Positions 1-5,473 of a DNA stretch of 5,473 bases are shown here, one piece after another. The DNA comes from Acidobacteriota bacterium. Its GTDB lineage: Bacteria; Acidobacteriota; Terriglobia; Terriglobales; Acidobacteriaceae. Each line of letters begins with the position of its first letter. Position 1 is the first letter of the stretch. The position numbers and the translations under genes are program-made. Below the pieces are notes generated by a model. That model had not been told where the DNA came from and ran no database searches. It worked only from the letters and a program-made list of their open reading frames with translations. The stretch lies in the NCBI GenBank assembly GCA_021793595.1, contig JAJYSL010000305.1, forward strand, positions 1 through 5,473. The letters run 5' to 3'.

Positions 1-423
1 CAGCCAGTCGCCATTCGAGGACACTCGGGTTCGCTGCACCACAATTCCCTGCACACTTGTCCGAACGCGCGCACCGGAAAGATTTTTTCCATGCAATAGC
101 AACATTGGATTGGGCATGCCGCTCCACCAGTTGGGCGGATCGGTTTCCTGGATCTCCGGTCTGGCCGTGGAAGCCGAATGTTGCCGAGGTTTTTCTTCGG
201 CATGGGTCGATCGCGGGTAAGCGATCAGCAGCAGCAACAGCCAACAAAAGAGGATCCAAGGAAATCGCGTCGGCATTTCCAGTGGCATTCGACGCGCCAC
301 AGAATGCGACAGCGTCCCTACCCGAAAACGATGCCCAGATTCGCTGTGTGGCAGCACACGTCGCGCCCAATTCATGGTATTTACCATCCCAACTTCTCCC
401 GCGATTTTAAAAATTTCGCACAT
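1..423 (-). CDS. Secreted cyclomaltodextrinase/neopullulanase-like GH13 enzyme, N-terminal part (runs off left edge)
   Basis: An open minus-strand frame runs from ATG 423 to position 1 (141 codons) with no stop. Numbering from that ATG, residues 54-68 form a hydrophobic signal-peptide core ending at a THA-EE cleavage site near 75/76. A polar linker follows, then from residue 96 PPNWWSGMPNPMLLLHGKNL. This WWxGM-x-NP-x-L-x-L-x3-GKN-L pattern is typical of the N-terminal Ig-like domain of cyclomaltodextrinase/neopullulanase GH13 enzymes, which hydrolyse cyclodextrins, maltodextrins or pullulan. The catalytic barrel is outside the window, so activity is inferred. The start is uncertain: ATG 423 (AGGGAG 7 bases upstream) and ATG 387 (GGAG 8 bases upstream) both have ribosome-binding sites. 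ATG 375, 288 and 276 are also in frame, and 288 or 276 would give a more normal signal peptide but lack a clear site. It lies 106 bp downstream of the receptor gene on the same strand, so cotranscription is likely. A different extracytoplasmic protein with a similar Ig-like domain cannot be excluded. Confidence 0.72.
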   Translation of the reverse strand, partial: MCEIFKIAGEVGMVNTMNWARRVLPHSESGHRFRVGTLSHSVARRMPLEMPTRFPWILFCWLLLLLIAYPRSTHAEEKPRQHSASTARPEIQETDPPNWWSGMPNPMLLLHGKNLSGARVRTSVQGIVVQRTRVSSNGDWL

Positions 424-484
424 CGGCTCGCTCCCTGAAAGTTGTGCAAAGCAGGGTCCATCCTTCGACAAATCGAGAGAGAGC

Positions 485-510
485 GCCCCGCACTAGTAGC
501 AGTACGGGGC
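485..510 (-). terminator. GC-rich intergenic hairpin after the receptor gene (terminator-like or mRNA-stabilising)
   Basis: GCCCCG at 485-490 pairs with CGGGGC at 505-510. One mismatch is followed by a further ACT/AGT pairing, leaving a loop of about six bases. The hairpin begins about 20 bases after the receptor stop codon and precedes the GH13-like gene. No T-run follows it on the minus strand, so a strong intrinsic terminator is unlikely. A partial terminator or a 3'-end stabiliser that sets unequal receptor and enzyme levels is an inference. The rest of the 424-529 gap shows only the candidate ribosome-binding site of the next gene. Confidence 0.35.
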
Positions 511-529
511 TGTCGGCTTGCAGGAGTTT

Positions 530-3500
530 TCAGAACACGAAGCGTGCCGCAAGTTGAATTTGACGATTGGTGTTGTTTTGGACGCTTGTGATCTTTCCGA
601 ATGTGCCCTGATTGTACGTACTGCCAGGGTTGGTGAACTGCGGAGTATTGAATACGTTGAATGCATCCCCGTGCAGTTCCAGAGAATAGCGGTCTGTTAG
701 ATGGACATTCTTCTGCATAGAGAAGTTGACAATGCGTTGCCCCGGACCGAAGAGCTGGTTACGACGCGCGGTTCCGAAGCGTGTGTACACCTGGTTTCCG
801 CCCACCGTCTCGGTCGGAATGTTAGCGACGGAGAAGGCCGCCGGATCGAACCAGTACCCTCGAATGCCCTTTGGATAGCGTACGGGCGAAATCTGGTCCG
901 GCTCATTGCCTGTGGCTGTGAGTCCCGTTGACAGGTCGAATGGCTGACCGCTCGCCAGCAGCGCGATCAGGTTGGTTTGCCAGCCGCCGATCACCCAATC
1001 CATGGGCCGGGAAACCTGCCCGCCATAACGCTGGCCGCGTCCAAATGGAAAGAAGTAGACAGTGGAGAAGCTGAATACGTTCCGTTCATCCTGAGCGGAA
1101 TTTCCGTAGCTGATTTTCGGATTGTAGAACAAGCAAAGCGTGCCGCAATTGTCGTCCAGCGTATGAGACCAGGTATACGCCGCGGTTGTAATCAGGTTTG
1201 TGGCCCGGTGCTGATACTGCAACTGCAGCCCGGTGTAGTTGGCGCTGGCGTTATAGATTTCGTAGGTGATATTGCCCAGGTTGGGAAAATATCTTTCCCC
1301 TGTTGGCAGTGGCGCCCCGGCGCCAAACTGATACAGCGTGTAGTTATAGTAGCTGGGCATGTGATCGACCTTGTTCGCAACATAGGCAATATCGAACACA
1401 TCGTGAGCGGCCAATTGCTGTTCCAGCTGAAGGTTCCACTCCTGCACATCGCTTTGCTCGTTGTTCCGATTCGCAGCAATGGTGCTGAGGCCGGCGGGCG
1501 GTGCTGCCGGATTGAAGTTGGGGAATCCGGGCTGCGGCAGCGGAGTGGTTTGATTTGCAGAACTTACCTTGCAGCTTGCATAACTATCCGTCCCTACCTG
1601 TGGCGTCTGGCCTGTGAAAGTAATGCAATAGCCGAGTCTGGCCTGATAGTCGACCGCGCCGCCGAATGGAGGTTGTTGTCCTAACTGATTGCTGATGCCC
1701 CCATAGGTTGGGTAATAGTACATTCCATATCCGCCTCGCAGCACCGTCTTCCCGTCCCCGCGCACATCGTAGGCAAAACCAAGGCGCGGACTCCAGTACT
1801 TGTAGTCCTGGTTTACGATGCTGCGGGAAACTCCATTTTTCCCTGCAAGCAATACCTGGCCGGTGGAGACATCGAAGGATGCCTGCCGATTGTGAGCTTC
1901 ATACGGCCAAGTAATCAGGTCCCAACGCACACCCAAATTCAGTGTCAGCTTGCGATTGAGCCGCCAGTCGTCCTGCGCGAAGAGGCCGTCTTCCTGGCTG
2001 ATATTTGCAAAAAAGCCGTTTTGCGCGCCGATGGAATAGTTGTCGACGAACGACGACAGCAGGTCCGAAACTTCGTAGCCGGTGTAATCCTGGCCATTTC
2101 CCGAGAGATTGAAAAAACCCTTGCCGGCTATGGGACGGAAATACTCCATCTGTCGATGAATCAATGTGCCGCCGAACTTGAAGGAATGCTTGCCGTGCTC
2201 CCAGTTGAATGTGTCCGTCCCTTCTATATTGTTCTGCGGGACGGCATACAATCCATAGTCGCCCGAATATTCAATTTCATAGGCATAACCGCCGATCAAC
2301 GCGCCGCCGCTTGTCTCCAGGCTGCGGTTGGCATTCACAATCCCCAGGTTCTTCGAAACTGGGTCTCCATACATAGGCGGCTGATAACCGTAGTCGTCTC
2401 GGTTGTAGTTGGCATGGAACTCATTGACGGCCTTCGGTGTGAAGGTGTGGGTATAGCCCAGATCGTAACCCCGGGCATGGCTGTAGCTGGATCCGGTACC
2501 GAACCCGGCTGGCAATTTTTGGAATTCGGAGTTCTTTATCTGCACGGAATTGTCATAGCTGTACCGGAAGAAAAACAGGTCCTTCTGGCCGGCGTTCCAA
2601 TCAAGACGAATGTCGAAGTCGTTGTAATTCGTGATTGCTTGTTCAAAGGTCTCGTAGTTGTCGTAAATCGTGTTGGTAATGGCGGGTAGCGGAAATGCAT
2701 TCAAATAATTCACTGCCGCCGGGTTCAAACGATTTGGCGGAATAACGTTCGGTTGCCCGTTGTAGGAAAACTGCTGGCAGGTGATGGGATCGAAAATTTG
2801 CCCGGTGGCCGGTCCGTTGGGGTCGCATAGATTGGAGTGGTTAAATGGCTTTGGATTTAATGCCGGATCCAGCACCTCGGAAAGGTCCCCTGTGCGCATC
2901 TTAGCTGTCGGGACAGTGACAAGATGTCCCCCTACCGGCGTGTGCTCACGCCAGGCCTGGTAATCGCCGAATGCAAACAACTTGTTCTTAATGATCGGCA
3001 GCCCCACGTCGCCGCCGAACTGGTTGCGATTGTACGAGGGGTTTGGGGTCGAGTGCTCGCCCGGAAAAATATAATAGGGATTCGAATCGAACACCCCGCT
3101 CCGGTAGTACTCGAAGGCCGAACCATGGATGGAATTCGTGCCGGACTTGATGGAACTGACCACAATGCCGCCGCCTGCGCGGCCGTACTGTGCCGGCGCC
3201 ACGCTCGTGTCCACCTTGAACTCCTGGGTGCCGAAGATCGGAGTAAAGAAGATCAGCGTGTTGACCAGGTCGTCATTGTTGTCCACTCCATCCAGAATGT
3301 AGTTGTTCGCGCTTGTCGGAAGTCCGTTGACGGATATCGATGCGCTTCCGCTTTCGTTGTATCGAAAGCTCTCCGCGTTTCCCGATACGCCGCTCAGCCC
3401 GTTCCCGTATGGCCCTTCCGTCACGCCTGGAGTCAGAAGAGCCAGATTCATGAAGTTTAGCCCGTTCAACGGAAGCTGGGTGATCTGCGGCCCCTGAATG

Positions 3501-3949
3501 GTCTCTCCCAGCGTGGCATTGCTGGTGTTCAACAAAGGCGCGGCGCTGGAGACATGTACTGTGGTGGAGACTTTGCCTGGCTGCAGCTTGAATAGCAACG
3601 TCTGCACCTGGGTGACGGTCAGAGTGAAGCTGGTGGTCTGCGACTGAAATCCTGGTGCGTCAATTTTCGCCACATAGTTGCCGCGCGGCACGGCGAAGAT
3701 CGTGAATTCGCCGGCTGCGTCAGCGACGGCGGAAAACTTCAACCCGTTGGCCGAGTTGGTGAGGGTGACATTCGCCCCTGAAATCGACGCACCCGTTGGG
3801 TCCGTTACAGTTCCCACGACCCGTCCGGTGTCCGATTGCGCAAAGGATCTTGGACCGGATCCTACCAGAACCAGGACAACCAGGATGACGATCCAGAGCA
3901 AACTCCATCCCTGGCTTTGGGGTTGTGGCGATATTGCATTCCTACTCAT
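530..3949 (-). CDS. Oar-like TonB-dependent outer-membrane receptor with carboxypeptidase-regulatory-like N-terminal domain
   Basis: Complete gene of 1139 residues, the usual size for acidobacterial Oar-like receptors. ATG 3949 is chosen because AGGAGAG lies 6 bases upstream and a signal peptide follows at once: hydrophobic residues 16-31 and cleavage near SFA-Q (37/38). Residues about 42-122 form a CarboxypepD_reg-like beta-sandwich (GRVVGTVTDPTGASISGA, then DAAGEFTI and PRGNYV). The plug follows, with QLPLNG at 158-163, YILDGVDNND at 217-226, QYGRAGGG at 254-261 and SGTNSIHGS at 269-277. From about 280 to the end is the beta-barrel, with PFGRGQRY, an ELHGDAFNVFNTPQF strand near the end, and a terminal ARFVF whose final Phe is the usual signal for BAM insertion. 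The family imports ligands through the outer membrane using TonB-ExbBD energy. The substrate is not readable from sequence; maltodextrin is suggested only by the downstream GH13-like gene. I saw no clear TonB box. The mature protein has just six Cys, in three close pairs. Confidence 0.93.
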   Translation of the reverse strand: MSRNAISPQPQSQGWSLLWIVILVVLVLVGSGPRSFAQSDTGRVVGTVTDPTGASISGANVTLTNSANGLKFSAVADAAGEFTIFAVPRGNYVAKIDAPGFQSQTTSFTLTVTQVQTLLFKLQPGKVSTTVHVSSAAPLLNTSNATLGETIQGPQITQLPLNGLNFMNLALLTPGVTEGPYGNGLSGVSGNAESFRYNESGSASISVNGLPTSANNYILDGVDNNDDLVNTLIFFTPIFGTQEFKVDTSVAPAQYGRAGGGIVVSSIKSGTNSIHGSAFEYYRSGVFDSNPYYIFPGEHSTPNPSYNRNQFGGDVGLPIIKNKLFAFGDYQAWREHTPVGGHLVTVPTAKMRTGDLSEVLDPALNPKPFNHSNLCDPNGPATGQIFDPITCQQFSYNGQPNVIPPNRLNPAAVNYLNAFPLPAITNTIYDNYETFEQAITNYNDFDIRLDWNAGQKDLFFFRYSYDNSVQIKNSEFQKLPAGFGTGSSYSHARGYDLGYTHTFTPKAVNEFHANYNRDDYGYQPPMYGDPVSKNLGIVNANRSLETSGGALIGGYAYEIEYSGDYGLYAVPQNNIEGTDTFNWEHGKHSFKFGGTLIHRQMEYFRPIAGKGFFNLSGNGQDYTGYEVSDLLSSFVDNYSIGAQNGFFANISQEDGLFAQDDWRLNRKLTLNLGVRWDLITWPYEAHNRQASFDVSTGQVLLAGKNGVSRSIVNQDYKYWSPRLGFAYDVRGDGKTVLRGGYGMYYYPTYGGISNQLGQQPPFGGAVDYQARLGYCITFTGQTPQVGTDSYASCKVSSANQTTPLPQPGFPNFNPAAPPAGLSTIAANRNNEQSDVQEWNLQLEQQLAAHDVFDIAYVANKVDHMPSYYNYTLYQFGAGAPLPTGERYFPNLGNITYEIYNASANYTGLQLQYQHRATNLITTAAYTWSHTLDDNCGTLCLFYNPKISYGNSAQDERNVFSFSTVYFFPFGRGQRYGGQVSRPMDWVIGGWQTNLIALLASGQPFDLSTGLTATGNEPDQISPVRYPKGIRGYWFDPAAFSVANIPTETVGGNQVYTRFGTARRNQLFGPGQRIVNFSMQKNVHLTDRYSLELHGDAFNVFNTPQFTNPGSTYNQGTFGKITSVQNNTNRQIQLAARFVF

Positions 3950-3955
3950 ATTGGG

Positions 3956-3962
3956 CTCTCCT
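3956..3962 (-). promoter_or_regulatory. Ribosome-binding site deciding the receptor start
   Basis: On the minus strand this reads AGGAGAG, 6 bases before ATG 3949. It fixes the start ahead of the signal peptide. An in-frame ATG at 4126 would add 59 polar, Arg-rich residues before the signal peptide. Confidence 0.8.
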
Positions 3963-4194
3963 AAAATAGTTGCTGCTACCAGTTGACCGCGACATCGATT
4001 TTGTTGCCGCTGGGTTGAATTTCCACCTTTCGCTCTCAGCCTGGCCCGTTCTCTTAGCCGTAGAACGTTTGTCAAATCTTGAAGCAGGCAGTTCGTTCGT
4101 TTCGACTCGGCGCGGATGTTGACCAAACGGCCTATTTAAACGCCCGACCCCATTCACCAATCAATGCACGGACAATCGTTTCTCCATCAAATAG

Positions 4195-4226
4195 ATTTCA
4201 TCTGATAAATCTTTTTATTTCATCTG
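4195..4226. repeat. Direct repeat ATTTCATCTG x2, possible operator
   Basis: Perfect 10-bp copies occur at 4195-4204 and 4217-4226, 22 bp start to start, about two helical turns, so both face the same side of DNA. A third copy matching 8 of 10 bases (ACTTCATCGG) lies at 4248-4257, 31 bp further on, about three turns. OmpR/PhoB-type winged-helix proteins often bind direct repeats, so the adjacent regulator is a natural candidate to bind here. The repeat is observed; the operator role is inference. Confidence 0.4.
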
Positions 4227-4270
4227 GTTACCCGCGAGTATCTCCTGACTTCATCGGCTGAATGTCGCCG

Positions 4271-4299
4271 TTGACTAGAGAACAGCCGGGGAGTAGAAA
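4271..4299 (+). promoter_or_regulatory. Candidate sigma70-type promoter for the regulator gene
   Basis: TTGACT (4271-4276), a 17-base spacer, then TAGAAA (4294-4299): 5 of 6 and 4 of 6 matches to the -35 and -10 consensus. Transcription would begin near 4306, leaving a leader of about 58 bases before GTG 4364. If real, this excludes the upstream in-frame ATG at 4262, which would lie before the transcript start. Confidence 0.45.
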
Positions 4300-4348
4300 C
4301 GAGAACGGACGCTTGAAAATAACCGGATCGCTCACAGAAGCGTCCCGT

Positions 4349-4356
4349 AGGAAGAG
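4349..4356 (+). promoter_or_regulatory. Ribosome-binding site supporting a GTG start for the regulator
   Basis: AGGAAGAG ends 7 bases before GTG 4364, a good Shine-Dalgarno position. The alternative ATG at 4262 directly follows an in-frame TGA and has no such site. Confidence 0.6.
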
Positions 4357-4363
4357 TTACCAC

Positions 4364-5473
4364 GTGGAACCCGTACAGTACCCATCTCAGAGAGTTCGGT
4401 TCGGCGTGTTCGAAGTCGATCTGCAAACGGAGGAACTCTATAAGTCCGGAATGCGGGTCAAGATTCAGAATCAGCCCTTCAAGGTTCTCTCGCTCCTGCT
4501 GGAGCGGCCCGGGGAAATAATCTCCAGGGAGGAGATGCAGCAGCGCCTTTGGGGCGGCGACCAGACCACAGTCGATTTCGACCACAGTCTGGGGACAGCC
4601 ATGAATAAGCTACGGGAGGCCCTGGGGGATTCCGCGGACAATCCTCGCTTCATCGAAACCATGGCGCGCCGCGGATATCGCTTCATCGCTCCGATCCGCA
4701 TGGATCCCGAAGCGACGACGCCAAAGCCTTTTTTGGCGACGCCTTTAGCCGTGGAGACTCAAGTTTCTGCGCTCGAGGCACCAACCTCGGCGCGACAGCA
4801 CTGGAATGATTGGGCATTCTTGGCGCTAATTGCCGTAGCCCTCCTTCTGACTGGGGGCGGGTTGCTGGTATGGTGGAGCGCCGTAGCGACCCCATTTCAG
4901 ACCCCGCTCCGCATTTCACAGGTCACCTATTCAGGAAGAGTCTTCCCTGGCGAGCCGCTGCAGGAAAACCTGGGGGCAATGGCGACAGACGGCTCTCGCA
5001 TTTATTTTCTGCAGATAGAAACCGGCCGCGAAGAATTGATGCAGGCGCTGATCGCCGACGGCGAAACCAGCCTTCTGCCCGTCCCTTCAGAAATTTCGGC
5101 CCCATCGCTCGGCGACATTTCCCCGGATGGGTCCCAGCTAGTGGTGCGTAACTATTTGATTCCGGAAGCGGAACAGCCCTTGTGGATTTTGCCCACACTG
5201 GGAGGGACGGCCCGCAGCTTCTCTAACATTCAGGCGCACGATGCGACAGTGATGCCTGACGGCAAGCGGATTCTCTACGCCAACGGGACGAACCTTTTCA
5301 TCGCCGATGAAGATGGGACCGGCTCCAGGAAATTTGCAGCGTTGCCGGGGCGTGCATTCTGGCTGCGCTGGTCCCCGGATGGGTCAGAACTGCGATTCAC
5401 CCTGATCAACTCGCTGAATCACACCACTTCCTTATGGCAGATTGGGGCTGATGGCAAAAATCTGCGGCCGCTG
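4364..5473 (+). CDS. CadC-like transmembrane regulator: winged-helix DNA-binding domain plus PD40/TolB-like propeller (runs off right edge)
   Basis: The frame is open from GTG 4364 to the right edge (370 codons, no stop). Residues about 12-109 are an OmpR/PhoB-type winged helix. It shows FGVFEVDL at 13-20, a helix PFKVLSLLLERPGEIISREE (38-57), LW at 62-63, VDFDHSLGTAMNKLREALGD (70-89, the recognition-helix region) and RRGYRF at 102-107, the C-terminal wing signature. A Pro/Thr/Ala-rich linker follows, then one membrane helix at about 151-171. The rest is extracytoplasmic, with propeller-type repeats: TDGSRIYFL near 208, SPDGSQLVV near 253, MPDGKRILY near 297 and WSPDG at 336-340. There is no receiver domain, so this is a one-component regulator in the CadC/ToxR topology: it binds DNA in the cytoplasm while the propeller faces the periplasm. 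It is divergent from the receptor gene, so control of that gene is plausible but unproven. The signal it senses is unknown. Confidence 0.88.
   Translation, partial: MEPVQYPSQRVRFGVFEVDLQTEELYKSGMRVKIQNQPFKVLSLLLERPGEIISREEMQQRLWGGDQTTVDFDHSLGTAMNKLREALGDSADNPRFIETMARRGYRFIAPIRMDPEATTPKPFLATPLAVETQVSALEAPTSARQHWNDWAFLALIAVALLLTGGGLLVWWSAVATPFQTPLRISQVTYSGRVFPGEPLQENLGAMATDGSRIYFLQIETGREELMQALIADGETSLLPVPSEISAPSLGDISPDGSQLVVRNYLIPEAEQPLWILPTLGGTARSFSNIQAHDATVMPDGKRILYANGTNLFIADEDGTGSRKFAALPGRAFWLRWSPDGSELRFTLINSLNHTTSLWQIGADGKNLRPL

Larger units (their letters stand above)
3950..4363. promoter_or_regulatory. Divergent intergenic control region between receptor and regulator genes
   Basis: These 414 bp separate two outward-facing genes and should carry promoters for both. 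They include an AT-rich block at about 4185-4225, in contrast with the GC-rich coding DNA, a direct repeat there, and a rightward promoter candidate at 4271-4299. For the leftward receptor gene, a perfect TTGACA lies on the minus strand at 4070-4075, but no good -10 hexamer sits 16-18 bases after it, so that promoter is unresolved. GTTGAC occurs three times on the plus strand (3982, 4118, 4270), of unknown meaning. No convincing small gene or RNA was seen. Confidence 0.6.

Noticed and set aside
57..438. Two overlapping plus-strand open frames at the left end
   Set aside because: They are antisense to the minus-strand GH13-like N-terminus, which has a signal peptide and a recognisable domain; the plus-strand products have neither.
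977..1684. 235-codon plus-strand open frame antisense to the receptor gene
   Set aside because: It lies wholly opposite a confident receptor-coding region, shows no recognisable domain, and looks like the shadow of GC-rich codon use.
1892..2689. 265-codon plus-strand open frame antisense to the receptor gene
   Set aside because: Its Val/Ile-rich product mirrors the complementary strand of barrel codons. I saw no supporting ribosome-binding site or family motif.
4070..4075. TTGACA on the minus strand as the receptor promoter
   Set aside because: It is a perfect -35 hexamer, but no acceptable -10 lies at normal spacing, so it is mentioned only within the intergenic region and not called as a promoter.
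3950..4126. N-terminal extension of the receptor to an upstream ATG at 4126
   Set aside because: The 59 extra residues are polar and Arg-rich and precede the signal peptide. The strong AGGAGAG site is at the 3949 start.
4220..5198. Several minus-strand open frames opposite the regulator
   Set aside because: They oppose the recognisable winged-helix, membrane-helix and propeller coding frame and have no recognisable features of their own.

Overview
The window looks like a piece of an Acidobacteriota chromosome (inference from protein families; no rRNA or marker gene is present). Two things point there. One is a large Oar-like TonB-dependent receptor with an N-terminal carboxypeptidase-regulatory-like domain. 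The other is a membrane-tethered winged-helix regulator with a beta-propeller tail. Both families are strongly expanded in soil Acidobacteriota such as Koribacter/Solibacter-type genomes. Base composition is moderately GC-rich, apart from an AT-rich patch in the divergent intergenic region.

Layout, left to right. (1) Positions 1-423, minus strand: the 5' part of a secreted protein whose mature N-terminus resembles the N-terminal Ig-like domain of cyclomaltodextrinase/neopullulanase-type GH13 enzymes. The catalytic part lies beyond the left edge. (2) Positions 424-529: a short intergenic gap with a GC-rich hairpin just after the receptor stop. (3) Positions 530-3949, minus strand: a complete 1139-residue Oar-like TonB-dependent outer-membrane receptor. 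It occupies nearly two thirds of the window. (4) Positions 3950-4363: a 414-bp divergent intergenic region with the receptor ribosome-binding site, a plausible sigma70-type promoter for the rightward gene, and a short direct repeat spaced about two helical turns that could be an operator. (5) Positions 4364-5473, plus strand: the 5' part of a CadC-like regulator with a cytoplasmic OmpR/PhoB-type winged helix, one membrane helix and an extracytoplasmic PD40/TolB-like propeller. It is cut by the right edge.

Working model (inference): the receptor takes up a ligand, possibly a maltodextrin or other alpha-glucan product, across the outer membrane. The downstream exported GH13-like enzyme processes such glucans. 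The divergently transcribed membrane-bound regulator may sense a periplasmic signal and control the shared intergenic region. No SusD-like lipoprotein lies between the receptor and the enzyme. No RNA genes, mobile elements or CRISPR arrays were seen.
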